From Burkholderiales bacterium (GTDB lineage Bacteria; Pseudomonadota; Gammaproteobacteria; Burkholderiales; Burkholderiaceae_C), in the NCBI GenBank assembly GCA_026400275.1, contig JAPLPK010000007.1, forward strand, positions 1 through 59,917: DNA of 59,917 bases, written 5' to 3'. The notes under the pieces are model-generated. The model saw nothing but the letters and a program-made list of their open reading frames with translations, searched no databases and had not been told where the DNA came from. The translations under genes and the position numbers were made by a program. Shown one piece after another: positions 17,105-27,297 of the stretch (position 1 is the first letter of the stretch; each line of letters starts with the position of its first letter).

Positions 17105-18585
17105 TTTATAAAGAAAGTGCCTCTGGCGCAATGAATACCTGCGCAAGCAGCTATAAAAATAATAGTAACCACAGGCTGCGCACAAGCGCCATGCTGGTGG
17201 CGGCCTGGATGCTGGCGGGCTGCGCATCGATGGCGCCGCCCTATGAAGCCCCCGTGCTGCCAGTTGCCAGCCACTACGCTCCCGAGACCCACCAGGACGG
17301 CACCGCAGCCGCCACCACCGGCTGGCGTGACTACTTCCGCGAGCCCGCATTGCAAAGCCTGATTGCCCAGGCGCTGGCGCATAACCGCGACCTGCGCACT
17401 GCGGTGCTGCGGGTCGATGAGGCCCGCGCCGCCTACGGCATCCAGCGTGCAGAGACATTCCCCACCTTGGCGGCCCAGGCCGGCGCCACCCGCTCGCGCA
17501 CCCCGGCGGACCTGAGCTTTACCGGCAAGCCGCTGCTGGGCAGCCAATACCAGGTGGGGTTGGGCATGGCCAGCTGGGAGATCGATTTCTGGGGCCGGGT
17601 GCGCAGCCTGCAAGACGCCGCGCTGCAGAGCTACCTGGCCACCGATGCGGCCCGCCAGGCGGCCACCGTGGCCCTGGTCGCCCAGGTTGCGAACAGCTAC
17701 TTTGCGCTGCGCGAGCTGGACGAGCGCATCGCCCTGGCCCAGCAAACCACCACCAGCCGGGCCGAGAGCCTGCGCATCTTCCAGCGCCGGGTGGCGGTGG
17801 GCGCGACCTCGCGGCTGAACCTGACGCAGGTAGAAACACTGTTCACCCAGGCCCAGGCGTTGGCGGTGCAGTTGCAGCAGTCCCGCGCCACGCAAATGCA
17901 CGCCCTGACCTTGCTGGTAGGTACGCCCGGGGATGTCGAATCCACCGCTGGCGCTCCGGACCTGGCGCTGGAATTGCGCGCAGGCTTGCCGTCTGACCTG
18001 CTGCTGCGGCGCCCCGACATCCTGGCCGCCGAGCACCAGCTGCAAGCCGCCAATGCCAATATCGGCGCTGCCCGTGCCGCCTTCTTTCCCCGCGTAGCCC
18101 TGACCAGCAGCTGGGGCACAGCCAGTGCCGAGCTGGACGGCTTGTTTGCCGGTGGCAGCCAGGCCTGGAGCTTCGCGCCCAGCATCTCGCTGCCAATATT
18201 CGATGCAGGCCGCCGCCGCAACAACCTGGCGCTGGCCGAGACCCGCCGCGACATCGCATTGGCCCAGTACGACAAAACAGTGCAAAGCGCCTTCCGCGAC
18301 GTGTCCGATGCCTTGTCGGCCCGCCGCTGGCTGGCCGAGCAGACCGCCATCGCCCAGACCACCCTGGCCACCCAGACCGAACGCGCCCGCCTGTCGCAAA
18401 TGCGCTTTGACAACGGCGCGGCCGCCTACCTGGACGTGCTGGACGCCCAGCGCGACCTGCTGGCCGCCCAGCAACAACTGGTGCAAACACGCTATGCCTT
18501 GCTGTCCAGCCGCGTCAGCCTGTATGCCGCCCTGGGCGGCGGCGCGCTGGAAAACACCTCTCCCTCAGAACACGGCACCCCATGA
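17101..18585 (+). CDS. Outer-membrane efflux lipoprotein, NodT/OprM family
   Basis: The product is about 494 aa from the ATG at 17101, which overlaps the arcC stop. Later ATGs at 17131 and 17191 are alternatives. The lipobox MLAGC places the lipidated Cys at residue 41 (or 31 from 17131); starting at 17191 would leave only 10 residues before it, too short for a signal. Two TolC-type OEP repeats follow (about 85-280 and 290-480), with [16 protein letters not shown] and [16 protein letters not shown] as family motifs. It forms the outer-membrane channel for the pump encoded next. The first 20 codons run through a copy of the dispersed repeat (17111-17163), so the N-terminus may have been rebuilt by that insertion. 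Confidence 0.88.
   Translation: MIYKESASGAMNTCASSYKNNSNHRLRTSAMLVAAWMLAGCASMAPPYEAPVLPVASHYAPETHQDGTAAATTGWRDYFREPALQSLIAQALAHNRDLRTAVLRVDEARAAYGIQRAETFPTLAAQAGATRSRTPADLSFTGKPLLGSQYQVGLGMASWEIDFWGRVRSLQDAALQSYLATDAARQAATVALVAQVANSYFALRELDERIALAQQTTTSRAESLRIFQRRVAVGATSRLNLTQVETLFTQAQALAVQLQQSRATQMHALTLLVGTPGDVESTAGAPDLALELRAGLPSDLLLRRPDILAAEHQLQAANANIGAARAAFFPRVALTSSWGTASAELDGLFAGGSQAWSFAPSISLPIFDAGRRRNNLALAETRRDIALAQYDKTVQSAFRDVSDALSARRWLAEQTAIAQTTLATQTERARLSQMRFDNGAAAYLDVLDAQRDLLAAQQQLVQTRYALLSSRVSLYAALGGGALENTSPSEHGTP
17111..17163. repeat. Dispersed palindromic repeat, copy 4, at a gene start
   Basis: CTCTGGCGCAATGAATACCTGCGCAAGCAGCTATAAA holds the GCGCA...TGCGC core and the AGCTAT arm. 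It lies between arcC and the lipoprotein signal sequence, inside the predicted reading frame. Confidence 0.55.
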
Positions 18586-19730
18586 CGAACGAACTCACCG
18601 TGGCCGCCAAACCGGCTACCCCACCACCACCGACGCCAACGCCAACGCCACCTTCGTTCATCCAGAAATGGAAACCCTGGCTGTTGGCTGCAGCCGCCGT
18701 GGCCGCGCTGGCGGCCGCCGGCTACTTTGTCTGGAACATGCTGCACCCGAAGGGCCCCGGCCCGGGCTTTGTCAGCAGCAATGGGCGCATAGAAGCCACC
18801 GAGATCAACGTGGCGGCCAAGCTCGGAGGCCGTGTGCAAGACCTGCTGGTGGACGAAGGCGAGCTGGTGCAGGCCGGGCAAGTGCTTGGCCATATGCAAG
18901 TGCAAACGCTGGAAGCCCAGCGCGATGAAGCCCGCGCCCGTGCGCAGCAGGCCGTGACCGGCATTGACACGGCAGTGGCCCAGGTGGCCATGCGCGCCAG
19001 CGACCGCCAGGCCGCCCAGGCCGTGGTGGCGCAGCGCATGAGCGAGTTCGACGCAGCGCAACTGCGTCTGCAGCGCTCGCAAATCCTGGCCCGCGAAGGT
19101 GCTTCGTCTGAACAGGAACTGGACGACGACCGCGCCCGGGTGCGCAGCGTGCAGGCGGCGGTAGATGCCGCCCGCGCCCAGGTGGCCGCCGCCAGCGCCG
19201 CAGTCGCCGCCGCCGAAACCCAGGTGACTGCCGCGCGCTCTGCCGTGCTGGCCGCCAACGCCACGGTGGTGCGTATCCAGGCCGACATGGACGACAGCGC
19301 CTTGACCGCACCGCGTGCGGGCCGGGTGCAGTACCGCATTGCCCAGCCGGGCGAGGTGGTGGCCGCAGGCGGCAAGGTGCTCAGCCTGGTGGACCTGTCC
19401 GACGTGTACATGACCTTCTTCGTGCCCGAGGCCAGTGCCGGCCGGCTGGGCCTGGGCAGCGAAGTGCACCTGGTGCTGGACGCCGCACCGCAGTATGTGA
19501 TTCCCAGCAAGATATCGTTTGTGGCCAGCACCGCGCAGTTCACACCCAAGACGGTGGAGACCGCCAGCGAACGGCAAAAACTGATGTTCCGCGTGAAGGC
19601 GCAAATCGACCCTGCCTTGCTGCAAAAACACCTGCAGCAGGTGAAGACCGGCGTGCCCGGCATGGCCTGGATCAAAACCGACGCACAAAGCGCATGGCCT
19701 GCGGAGTTGACCGTCAAGGTGCCGCAGTGA
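18582..19730 (+). CDS. HlyD-family periplasmic adaptor
   Basis: The product is 382 aa. A short cytoplasmic proline/threonine-rich tail ([15 protein letters not shown]) is followed by one membrane helix (about 33-50). The barrel/lipoyl motif [20 protein letters not shown] comes next, then a long alanine/glutamine-rich hairpin coiled coil (about 110-225) and the second lipoyl half ([19 protein letters not shown]). It links the inner-membrane ABC pump to the outer channel, like YhiI/YbhG. It overlaps the lipoprotein gene by four bases at its start and the ABC gene by four bases at its end (GTGA). Confidence 0.9.
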   Translation: MTNELTVAAKPATPPPPTPTPTPPSFIQKWKPWLLAAAAVAALAAAGYFVWNMLHPKGPGPGFVSSNGRIEATEINVAAKLGGRVQDLLVDEGELVQAGQVLGHMQVQTLEAQRDEARARAQQAVTGIDTAVAQVAMRASDRQAAQAVVAQRMSEFDAAQLRLQRSQILAREGASSEQELDDDRARVRSVQAAVDAARAQVAAASAAVAAAETQVTAARSAVLAANATVVRIQADMDDSALTAPRAGRVQYRIAQPGEVVAAGGKVLSLVDLSDVYMTFFVPEASAGRLGLGSEVHLVLDAAPQYVIPSKISFVASTAQFTPKTVETASERQKLMFRVKAQIDPALLQKHLQQVKTGVPGMAWIKTDAQSAWPAELTVKVPQ

Positions 19731-22378
19731 CGGCTGCCCCGGTTGCGCGGCTGGCAAACGTCCATCTGCACTACGGTAAGACGCAGGCACTGATCGACAT
19801 CACGCTGGACCTGCCCGCCGGATGCATGGTGGGGCTGATCGGGCCGGACGGCGTGGGCAAGTCCAGCCTGCTGTCTTTGCTGGCAGGCGCGCGTGCGGTG
19901 CAGCAGGGCCAGGTAGAGGTGCTTAATGGCGACATGGCCAGCACCGCACACCGCAACAGCGTGTGCCCGCGCATTGCCTACATGCCGCAAGGCCGCCGCA
20001 TCGACAGCCTGACGCGCAGCACCGGGCTGCAAGAGTTTCTGTCGCGGCCAGCGGGCAAGCTGTCTGGCGGCATGAAGCAGAAGCTGGGCCTGTGCTGCGC
20101 GCTGATACACGACCCCGACCTGTTGGTTCTGGACGAGCCCACCACCGGTGTGGACCCGCTTTCACGCCGCCAGTTCTGGGATCTGATCGACAGCATCCGC
20201 AGCGACCGCCCTGGCATGAGCGTGGTGGTGGCCACCGCCTATATGGAAGAGGCCGACCGCTTTGACTGGCTGGTAGCCATGGATGCCGGCTGCATACTGG
20301 CCCAAGGCACGCCCGCCGAGCTGCGCGCACGCACCGGCACCGAGACACTGGAAGCGGCCTTTATCGCCCTGTTGCCCGAGGCCCAGCGGCACGACCACCA
20401 TGCCATCCATGTGCCGCCGCTGGTGGAAACAACCCAGCCCGAGATCGCGATTGAAGCCCAGGGCTTGAGCATGCGCTTCGGTGACTTTCTGGCTGTGGAC
20501 AAGGTGGACTTTCGCATCCGGCGCGGAGAGATTTTTGGTTTTCTGGGCTCCAACGGCTGCGGCAAATCCACCACCATGAAGATGCTGACCGGCCTGCTGC
20601 CCGCTACCGAAGGCCAGGCCCTGCTGTTTGGCAGCAAGGTGAACCCCAAAGACATTGCCACCCGCAGGCGCGTGGGCTATATGTCGCAGGCGTTCTCGCT
20701 GTATGGCGAGCTCACAGTCCAACAAAACCTGGTGCTGCATGCGCGCCTGTTCCAGGTGGCCGAGGCCGATATTCCGGACCGCGTGGACGCCATGGTGCAG
20801 CGCTTTAACCTGCGCGAGGTGCAAAACAGCCTGCCCGAAAGCCTGCCGCTGGGCATACGCCAGCGCCTGTCACTGGCGGTGGCCATGGTGCACAAACCCG
20901 AGCTGCTGATTCTGGACGAGCCCACCTCCGGCGTGGACCCGGTGGCGCGCGACATGTTCTGGCAGCTGATGATCGACCTGGCCCGCAACGACCTGGTGAC
21001 GATCTTCATCTCCACCCATTTCATGAACGAGGCCGAGCGCTGCGACCGCATCTCGCTGATGCACGCCGGCCGCGTGCTGGTGACCGACAGCCCGTCCGGC
21101 CTGGTGCAAAAGCGTGGCACCGAGAATCTGGAGCAGGCTTTCATCGCCTACCTGGAAGAGGCCGCACCTCCCGAACCTCCCGAACCTCCTGCACCCCAGG
21201 CCGACGCCGCGCCACAGCCCGCGAAGACTGCCAGAGCCGCGACCCGCCTACGCGGCTTCAGCTTTGCACGCGCCTGGAGCTACACCTTGCGCGAGTCGCT
21301 GGAGCTGCAGCGCGACCCGGTGCGCGCCGCACTGGCGCTGCTGGGCACGGCATTTTTGATGTGCATCATGGGTTACGGCATCAACCTGGATGTAGAGAAC
21401 CTGTCCTACGCCGTGATGGACCAGGACCAAACGGCACTGAGCCAGAACTATGCGCTCAACCTCTCGGGTTCGCGCTACTTCATCGAGAAGCCCGCCATTG
21501 CCAGCTATGCCGAACTGGACCAGCGCATGCGCAGCGGCGAGCTGTCGCTGGCCATTGAAATACCCCACGGTTTCGGCCGCGACATTGAGCGCGGTACCCC
21601 GGTGCAAATGGGCGCCTGGGTCGATGGCGCCATGCCTGTACGGGCCGAAACCGTGCGCGGCTATGTGCAGGCCATGCACGCCACCTGGCTGGCCGACATG
21701 GCAACCCATAGGCTCGGCCAGTCGGTGGCAGCGCCCGCCAGTATCGAGACCCGCTACCGCTACAACCCCGATGTCAGAAGCCTGCCCGCCATGGTGCCGG
21801 CGGTGATCCCCATGCTGTTGATGATGATTCCGGCCATGCTGACGGCGCTGTCGGTGGTGCGCGAGAAAGAGATGGGCTCCATCATCAACCTCTACGTCAC
21901 CCCGGTGACCCGCAGCGAGTTTTTGCTGGGCAAGCAGCTGCCCTACATCGGCCTGGCCATGTTCAACTTCTTCCTGATGGCGGCGCTGGCGGTGACCGTG
22001 TTTGACGTGCCCATCAAAGGCAGCTTTGCCACGCTGACGGTCGCGGCACTGGTGTTTGTGGTCAGCTCTACCGGCATTGGCCTGCTGGCGTCCACGTTCA
22101 CCAAGAGCCAGATCGCTGCGATATTCGTGACCATGATTGGCACCATCATCCCCTGCGTGCAGTTTGCGGGCCTGACCAATCCTGTGTCCTCGCTCGAAGG
22201 CGTGGGGGCGATGGTTGGGCACATCTATCCCGCCGCGCATTTCTTGACCATCTGCCGGGGCGTGTTCAACAAGGCGCTGGATTTCTCCAACCTGGGTTCA
22301 TCGTTCTGGCCTTTGCTTCTGGCCGCGCCGGTCATCCTGGTCATGGCCATTGGGCTGTTGAAAAAGCAGGCCCGCTGA
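19727..22378 (+). CDS. Double ATP-binding ABC transporter fused to ABC-2 permease (RbbA/YhiH type)
   Basis: The product is about 883 aa starting at GTG 19727, which overlaps the HlyD stop; an in-frame ATG at 19694 is the alternative. The first ATPase has Walker [10 protein letters not shown] (about 39-47), signature [11 protein letters not shown] and Walker [13 protein letters not shown]. The second has [10 protein letters not shown], a degenerate signature LPLGIRQRL and [13 protein letters not shown] proline/alanine linker (about 480-505) leads to an ABC-2 permease with about six membrane segments and a large extracytoplasmic domain. RbbA was described as a ribosome-associated ATPase, but this gene set (channel, adaptor, permease) points to export. 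The substrate is unknown. The stop is immediately followed by the next ATG. Confidence 0.88.
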   Translation: MTAAPVARLANVHLHYGKTQALIDITLDLPAGCMVGLIGPDGVGKSSLLSLLAGARAVQQGQVEVLNGDMASTAHRNSVCPRIAYMPQGRRIDSLTRSTGLQEFLSRPAGKLSGGMKQKLGLCCALIHDPDLLVLDEPTTGVDPLSRRQFWDLIDSIRSDRPGMSVVVATAYMEEADRFDWLVAMDAGCILAQGTPAELRARTGTETLEAAFIALLPEAQRHDHHAIHVPPLVETTQPEIAIEAQGLSMRFGDFLAVDKVDFRIRRGEIFGFLGSNGCGKSTTMKMLTGLLPATEGQALLFGSKVNPKDIATRRRVGYMSQAFSLYGELTVQQNLVLHARLFQVAEADIPDRVDAMVQRFNLREVQNSLPESLPLGIRQRLSLAVAMVHKPELLILDEPTSGVDPVARDMFWQLMIDLARNDLVTIFISTHFMNEAERCDRISLMHAGRVLVTDSPSGLVQKRGTENLEQAFIAYLEEAAPPEPPEPPAPQADAAPQPAKTARAATRLRGFSFARAWSYTLRESLELQRDPVRAALALLGTAFLMCIMGYGINLDVENLSYAVMDQDQTALSQNYALNLSGSRYFIEKPAIASYAELDQRMRSGELSLAIEIPHGFGRDIERGTPVQMGAWVDGAMPVRAETVRGYVQAMHATWLADMATHRLGQSVAAPASIETRYRYNPDVRSLPAMVPAVIPMLLMMIPAMLTALSVVREKEMGSIINLYVTPVTRSEFLLGKQLPYIGLAMFNFFLMAALAVTVFDVPIKGSFATLTVAALVFVVSSTGIGLLASTFTKSQIAAIFVTMIGTIIPCVQFAGLTNPVSSLEGVGAMVGHIYPAAHFLTICRGVFNKALDFSNLGSSFWPLLLAAPVILVMAIGLLKKQAR

Positions 22379-23500
22379 ATGCGCATACCCAATATCTACC
22401 GCCTGGGTGTGAAGGAACTGTGGAGCCTGGTGCGCGACCCGATGATGCTGGTGCTGATCGTCTACACCTTCACCCTGTCGATCTATGTGGCGGCCACGGC
22501 CATGCCCGAGAGCCTGCACAACGCGCCGATTGCCATCGTGGACGAGGATGGTTCGCCGCTGTCGGCGCGCATCATCGCAAGCTTCTACCCACCGCACTTC
22601 AAGCCCCCGGCCATGGTGTCGCTGGCCGAAGTGGATGCGGGCATGGACAGCGGCCAGTACACCTTTGTGCTGGATATTCCACCCAACTTCCAGCGCGACG
22701 TGCTGGCTGGGCAGTCCCCTGCAGTGCAGCTGAATGTGGACGCCACGCTGATGAGCCAGGCGTTCACCGGCAGTGGCTATATCCAGCAGATCGTGAGCAG
22801 CGAGGTCAACGAATTTGTGCAGCGCTACCGCAGCACTGCGGTGGCGCCGGTAGACCTGGTGCTGCACATGCGCTTCAACCCGAATCTGGAGCAAGCCTGG
22901 TTTGGGGCCTTGATGGAGATCATCAATAACGTCACCATGCTGTCCATCATCCTCACCGGTGCGGCGCTGATACGCGAACGTGAACACGGCACGCTGGAGC
23001 ATCTGCTGGTGATGCCGGTCACGCCCACCGAGATCATGCTGGCCAAGGTATGGTCCATGGGCCTGGTGGTGCTGTTGGCTGCGCTGACAGCCTTGGTGTT
23101 TGTGGTGCAGGGCGCGCTGGGCGTGCCGATCGAGGGGTCGGTGGCTTTGTTCATGTTGGCGGCTGCGCTGCACCTGTTTGCCACGACATCGCTGGGGATT
23201 TTTTTGGCTACCTTGGCGCGGTCCATGCCGCAGTTCGGCATGCTGCTGGTGTTGGTGCTGCTGCCCCTGCAGATGCTGTCCGGCGGGGCTACGCCGCGTG
23301 AAAGCATGCCTGCATTGGTACAAAACGTGATGCTGCTGGCCCCCACCACCCATTTCGTTTCGGTCGGCCAGGCCATTCTGTACCGGGGGGCCGGCCTGCC
23401 CGTGGTCTGGCCGCAGCTGCTGGCCATTCTGGTGATCGGCACGGTGTTCTTCTTTGCCGCTCTGGCACGGTTTCGCAAGACGATCAGCCAGATGGCTTGA
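22379..23500 (+). CDS. ABC-2 type permease, YhhJ-like
   Basis: The product is 373 aa starting MRIPNIYRLGVKELWSLVRD. One N-terminal helix (about 22-42) is followed by a large extracytoplasmic region (45-175) and five C-terminal segments (180-365), with EREHGTLEHLLVMPVTPTEIMLAK as the coupling-helix motif of ABC-2 permeases. It should pair with the permease half of the preceding RbbA-type protein to form the pump. It is last in the transcript that may begin at arcD. Substrate unknown. Confidence 0.88.
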   Translation: MRIPNIYRLGVKELWSLVRDPMMLVLIVYTFTLSIYVAATAMPESLHNAPIAIVDEDGSPLSARIIASFYPPHFKPPAMVSLAEVDAGMDSGQYTFVLDIPPNFQRDVLAGQSPAVQLNVDATLMSQAFTGSGYIQQIVSSEVNEFVQRYRSTAVAPVDLVLHMRFNPNLEQAWFGALMEIINNVTMLSIILTGAALIREREHGTLEHLLVMPVTPTEIMLAKVWSMGLVVLLAALTALVFVVQGALGVPIEGSVALFMLAAALHLFATTSLGIFLATLARSMPQFGMLLVLVLLPLQMLSGGATPRESMPALVQNVMLLAPTTHFVSVGQAILYRGAGLPVVWPQLLAILVIGTVFFFAALARFRKTISQMA

Positions 23501-23571
23501 GGGGAGGGTGCCGGTCCCGGAGGGGCGCGGCATAGGCCACTATTACGTTCGCAGCGTAAGGCACCTTGCTT

Positions 23572-24387
23572 TCATGGCGCTGGCTGGTTCTCGGTTCCTA
23601 TAGGGCAGACCACCCGGATCTCGCCCGCCATCGCCTGCACTCCGCCCGCGCCAAAGCTGCGCTCCACCAGCGTCACCCTGTTCCGCGCGCAGTGCACCAG
23701 GGTGCTGGCGCGCGTGCCGTAATGCGGCAGTTGGATAAATGCGGGCGACAGGCCGCGCTCCAGTTCCAGGGGGATGCCCGTGCTGGGCAGGTCCGCGTCG
23801 TCGGCTACGTGGGTGTCTGCCAGCAGCGGCCAGAGGGCGGCTTCCAGCGCGGGGCCGAGGTCGGCGGCATCGGCGGCGTGGTGGGTGTGCACAGCCTGGG
23901 CGAAGCCGCCATGCAGGCGCTGCAGCTTGGGCCAGGGGGTGTTGAAGTCAGCGTTCGATACGGCGTGCACGCCGGGGGCGGGGGCAAAGTGCCTGCGCTG
24001 CCGGCTTTCAAACGCGCGCAGCTGCTGGCCGTCGAACAGCAGCAGGTTGAAGGGGTTGTAGCCGTCGGATTCGGCGGCCAGGGCTTGCGCAAATTCCTCG
24101 GCGGTTTGCTGGCCGTGTAAGAAAGCGGTGACGATGCCGCCGCGTGACGGGGCGTGGGGGTTGTGCCGGCTGGGGTCGCGGGAGTTGGTGAGTGCGGCCA
24201 GCCGGCCACTGGGTGCGTGCAGGCCCATCCAGGTGCCGCCGCCTTGCAGGTCCTGGCCGGCGACGATGGGGCTTTCGGCCCAGTGGTGCAGGGCCCGCGT
24301 GGGCCGGGCGTAAAACTCGTCGCGGTTGGCGGCGATGGTCAGCGGGGCGGTGGCGCCGGGTTGCCACTGGAATGCGATCAGGCACAT
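23572..24387 (-). CDS. NRDE-family protein (TANGO2-like)
   Basis: The product is 271 aa starting MCLIAFQW. Cys2 and the motif ANRDEFYARPT at about 21-31 define the NRDE/TANGO2 family. GGGTWMGL and LTNSRDP are further conserved blocks. The Cys2 position recalls N-terminal-nucleophile hydrolases, and the human relative has been linked to heme or acyl-CoA handling; the bacterial role is not established. It is convergent with the ABC genes (71-base gap with the weak inverted repeat TTACG...CGTAA). A dispersed-repeat copy lies just upstream of its start. Confidence 0.9.
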   Translation of the reverse strand: MCLIAFQWQPGATAPLTIAANRDEFYARPTRALHHWAESPIVAGQDLQGGGTWMGLHAPSGRLAALTNSRDPSRHNPHAPSRGGIVTAFLHGQQTAEEFAQALAAESDGYNPFNLLLFDGQQLRAFESRQRRHFAPAPGVHAVSNADFNTPWPKLQRLHGGFAQAVHTHHAADAADLGPALEAALWPLLADTHVADDADLPSTGIPLELERGLSPAFIQLPHYGTRASTLVHCARNRVTLVERSFGAGGVQAMAGEIRVVCPIGTENQPAP

Positions 24388-24390
24388 GGT

Positions 24391-24435
24391 ATTTGCTATG
24401 GTTTTAGTAGCTGCTGGCGCAGCTAATATGCGCGC
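24391..24435. repeat. Dispersed palindromic repeat, copy 5
   Basis: ATTTGCTATGGTTTTAGTAG, then CTGCTGGCGCAGC and TATGCGCGC. It fills the space between the NRDE gene and the next minus-strand gene. Confidence 0.55.
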
Positions 24436-24990
24436 TTAGCCCTTGTTTGGGCGGTAGCTCCACTGCGGCGTAATCCACAGTACGACCAGCGAGAGCAGGG
24501 CCAGGGCGATGCTGCCGTAGAAGAACGGGGCGGCGTCGGCCAGGCGCAGGGGGTAGATCTTCCAGGCGGCCCCCAGGCCAATGGCATTGCCGCCAGCGGC
24601 CAGCATGGTGGTGGCCCAGTCGTGGAAGCGGCGCGCTTTGTTGGCGCTGGACGACCAGCGGGGCTCGGTGTTGTAGCTGGGCAGCTGCAGGTGTGCATCC
24701 TCCAGCTGTTCCATGGCGCACAGAAAGGTGCGCAGGTTGGTGATGGCGCGCTCGGCCTTGTAGTTCAGCAGGGCCAGGCAGATCGACGCCACCGGAAAGC
24801 CCAGGATCAGCCATTCGATGGGGGCCGGTGGTGCGCCCGGCGTGGGCCGCAGGGCCACCAGCGCTGCCAGCAGGCTGACCACCAAGGTGACATACAGGGC
24901 CAGTGCCTGCTGGCGTTGGACGATGCGGGCGTTTACCTCTTGGTAAGCGGCCATGAAGCGGTAGTTGGCGTCTACAAATGTCTTGCTCAT
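24436..24990 (-). CDS. Unknown four-helix membrane protein
   Basis: The product is 184 aa, MSKTFVDANYRFMAAYQEVN. Hydrophobic segments lie near residues 28-48, 58-76, 130-146 and 155-172. The middle soluble part has NYKAERAITNLRTFLCAMEQLE. I do not recognise a family with certainty. The layout of a soluble N-terminal helix followed by paired helices recalls small bacterial inner-membrane proteins of the RipA type, but this is a weak likeness. It stands alone between two dispersed-repeat copies. Confidence 0.65.
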   Translation of the reverse strand: MSKTFVDANYRFMAAYQEVNARIVQRQQALALYVTLVVSLLAALVALRPTPGAPPAPIEWLILGFPVASICLALLNYKAERAITNLRTFLCAMEQLEDAHLQLPSYNTEPRWSSSANKARRFHDWATTMLAAGGNAIGLGAAWKIYPLRLADAAPFFYGSIALALLSLVVLWITPQWSYRPNKG

Positions 24991-25083
24991 GCGGTGCTGG
25001 CGTCGGTGGGGCGGATGCGGCCCCGATTGTGCGCCAGCAGCGGCGCCTGTGCTTGTGGACGTAAAAATTGCAAAGATTTTGGC

Positions 25084-25135
25084 GCTCTAGCGCAGGTGGC
25101 ATAAGCGCGGGTAGCTTCTTTTTTGATAGCAATAA
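25084..25135. repeat. Dispersed palindromic repeat, copy 6
   Basis: GCTCTAGCGCAGGTGGCATA, then AGCGCGGGTAGCTTC and a T-run ending TGATAGC. It lies between the lipase remnant and the unknown membrane gene. Confidence 0.55.
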
Positions 25136-25140
25136 TTGGC

Positions 25141-25401
25141 CTAGGGATTTTTGCCGAGCATGCATTTGGCGCAGGCAATGTCGCCGTTGAAGATCTTGGC
25201 CTGCAGCAGGTCGCGGTATCGGGTGCAGTGCAGTATGTCGAAGGCCGGCAGCTGGGTCACTGGGTCGTGCGCATCGTTGAACGCGTCGTAGTCGGGCACG
25301 TTCTGCCTGAAGGCGTTGACGAAGTTGCTGTCGCCGGTTTTGGGCGATGTGAACAGGCATGCGCTAGCGTTCAGGCCCAGGCGGCGCAAGTCCAGCGTCA
25401 G
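25141..25401 (-). pseudogene. Class 3 lipase remnant (C-terminal fragment)
   Basis: The reading frame LTLDLRRLGLNASACLFTSP, then KTGDSNFVNAFRQNVPDYDAFNDAHDPVTQLPAF by position, follows the order of class 3 (fungal-type) lipases: the helix after the nucleophile elbow, the SPxxGD strand, and the catalytic aspartate of NDxDPV. The part with the GHSLG nucleophile is missing. The upstream end merges into the glycosyltransferase gene in another frame. I see no start codon of its own with a ribosome site. It is most likely the tail left by a deletion that joined this locus to the glycosyltransferase gene. Confidence 0.6.
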
Positions 25402-25402
25402 A

Positions 25403-26323
25403 TCAGGCTTGGCTCTTGTCCTGGGCCAGTCTCAGGTAGCGCAACGCCCCTCGGCCCAGCTGCAGCAGACTGTGCAGGCGAGAGCGGCGGTACAGGCCCT
25501 GGCGCATAGGCTCTGTGTGCGGACGCAGCAGCTTGCGGGCCTCCCAGTAGGCCCAGCGCATCACCAGGGCATCGCGGCGCAATATGTACTTGGCATAGAA
25601 CGCGCCTCGCCCGGCGTAATAGCCGGCGTACAACCCGCGCAACTGCTCCGGTGTACGCCGGCCATGGTTGTGCTGGACCAGCAGGCCGGGCACGTATTCG
25701 ATCAGCCCGCCAGCACGCACGACGCGGTACAGCATGTCCAGGTCTTCAGCCACACCGATGGCGCTGCCGGGGCCGATATTGGTGTCGAAGCGGCCCAGGC
25801 TACGCAGCCAGTCGGCCCGGAAGGCCATATTGCAGCCGATGATGGGAATGTTGTCCGGACTGAAGCCGGCGAGCTTGGTGCGACTGGCTTGCAGGGATCG
25901 CTTGATGGTGACCGGCGCGTCCAGCGGGTCGTGCAGCTCGACCCGCCCGCCTATGCATTGCGCAGCCGGGTGTGTGTGGAAATGCGCCACCACCGTGGCC
26001 ACCCAGTCGTCGGCGACGAGGATGTCGTCGTCAATGAAAGCCACTACGTCGCCGCGCGCCAGGCCCAGCGCCTGGTTCAGTCCATTGGCTTTGCCACGCC
26101 TCGGCTCATACAGGGCCATCACGGCCATGGGCGCGGTAGCGGCAAAGTCCTGCAGCACGGCGGCGGTGTTGTCGCTGGAGGCGTTGTCCGCTACCAGTAC
26201 CTCCCAGCGCAGGTCTGGCCCGGTGCGGTTGCGGGCCAAAGCGTCCAGCATGCGGCGCAGGTCGGCTGAGCGGTTGTAGGTGCTGACGATGACCGACAGG
26301 TCAAAAGTGCCGGTGACAGCCAT
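25403..26323 (-). CDS. Family 2 glycosyltransferase
   Basis: The product is about 306 aa starting MAVTGTFDLSVIVSTYNR; an ATG eight codons upstream (26347) is the alternative. GT-A fold: VSTYNR (nucleotide), VADNASSDNT, FIDDDILV with the DxD metal site (residues about 97-99), GCNMAFR and AEDLDML with the likely catalytic base. The basic C-terminus (LRRDALVMRWAYWEARKLLR) may lie at the membrane. Donor and acceptor are unknown. No polysaccharide operon surrounds it; it sits between PhzF genes and a lipase remnant, as if left over from a rearrangement. Confidence 0.88.
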   Translation of the reverse strand: MAVTGTFDLSVIVSTYNRSADLRRMLDALARNRTGPDLRWEVLVADNASSDNTAAVLQDFAATAPMAVMALYEPRRGKANGLNQALGLARGDVVAFIDDDILVADDWVATVVAHFHTHPAAQCIGGRVELHDPLDAPVTIKRSLQASRTKLAGFSPDNIPIIGCNMAFRADWLRSLGRFDTNIGPGSAIGVAEDLDMLYRVVRAGGLIEYVPGLLVQHNHGRRTPEQLRGLYAGYYAGRGAFYAKYILRRDALVMRWAYWEARKLLRPHTEPMRQGLYRRSRLHSLLQLGRGALRYLRLAQDKSQA

Positions 26324-26426
26324 TGGGTTGCCATGAACAGGTTGCATCTGAGCCGATCGTGGGTTCTTTGCATTGGCAGACTATATCCATTGCCCCGGCC
26401 TGTGTGGTGTGGTGTTTGTACGCGGA

Positions 26427-27281
26427 CTACAAGAGCACCCGGCCTTCGATGCAGGTGACGGAGTCGCCGCCTACCCACACCTGACCGCCTGCGTCCTGGT
26501 AGACGTGCACCCGGCCTTGGCGGTTCAGCCGCGTGCCCTGGGCGGCCTGGTACTGCGCGGGGGCAAAGCCGTCGGCAATCAACCACTGGGCCAGGCTGGC
26601 GTTCAGGCTGCCGGTGACCGGGTCTTCGGGCACCTCGACAGCGGCGGCAAAGGCGCGTACCTCCAGCAGCGGGTCGGCTGGCGCGGTATGGATGCCGGCC
26701 ACGCCGACGCAGATGCCGGTGTTTTTCAGCGCCATGTGGTCGGGCTCCAGCGCCAGCACGGTCTGCGGGCTGTCCAGCAGCAGGCCCAGCCAGGGCAGGC
26801 CGTTGTCCAGCATTTGCGTGGCCAGTACCTGTTGGGGTAGCAGCCCGAGGGCCGCGGTAATCTGCGCCATGAGCGCCGGTGTCAGCGTGCTGCGTTGCAT
26901 CGGTGGCGCGGCAAACTGCAGGCGGCTGCCGTCGCGGCGTATGCGCACCAGGCCGACTTGGCATTCCTGCACCACCAGGCCCGGCTGCTGCGGCTGGCCA
27001 CCGGCCTGCAGCCAGGCGTGGCAGCTGCCCAGCGTGGGGTGGCCGGCAAAGCGCAGCTCGCTCACCGGGTCGAAGATGCGCACCCGGTAGTCGGCACCGG
27101 CGGCCCGGCCGGCCTCGGTGGGCGGCAGCAGAAAGGTCGTTTCGGACAGATGCGTCCAGTTGGCAAAGCGCTGCAATTGCGCGTCGCTAAGGCCCGTGCC
27201 GTCCAGCACCACGGCCAGCGGGTTGCCTTGGTAGGGCGTGGCGGTGAATACATCGACTTGCTGGAATGGGCGAGTGGGCAT
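26427..27281 (-). CDS. PhzF-family isomerase-like protein, paralogue A
   Basis: The product is about 284 aa, MPTRPFQQVDVFTATPYQGN. PhzF fold in two alpha/beta-barrel halves. GNPLAVV and the catalytic glutamate in HLSETTFLLPP (near residue 46) match the family, as do FAGHPTLGSCHAW and EDPVTGSLNASLAQWL. The founding member isomerises DHHA in phenazine synthesis, but no phz genes are here, so the substrate is unknown. It is the downstream copy of a tandem pair and is separated from the other by a palindromic repeat. Confidence 0.9.
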   Translation of the reverse strand: MPTRPFQQVDVFTATPYQGNPLAVVLDGTGLSDAQLQRFANWTHLSETTFLLPPTEAGRAAGADYRVRIFDPVSELRFAGHPTLGSCHAWLQAGGQPQQPGLVVQECQVGLVRIRRDGSRLQFAAPPMQRSTLTPALMAQITAALGLLPQQVLATQMLDNGLPWLGLLLDSPQTVLALEPDHMALKNTGICVGVAGIHTAPADPLLEVRAFAAAVEVPEDPVTGSLNASLAQWLIADGFAPAQYQAAQGTRLNRQGRVHVYQDAGGQVWVGGDSVTCIEGRVLL

Positions 27282-27297
27282 GGCAGGCTCCATACAT

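Noticed and set aside
19694-19726. ATG start of the RbbA-type gene inside the HlyD gene
   Set aside because: The GTG at 19727 gives the four-base overlap seen in the rest of the operon and a normal N-terminus.
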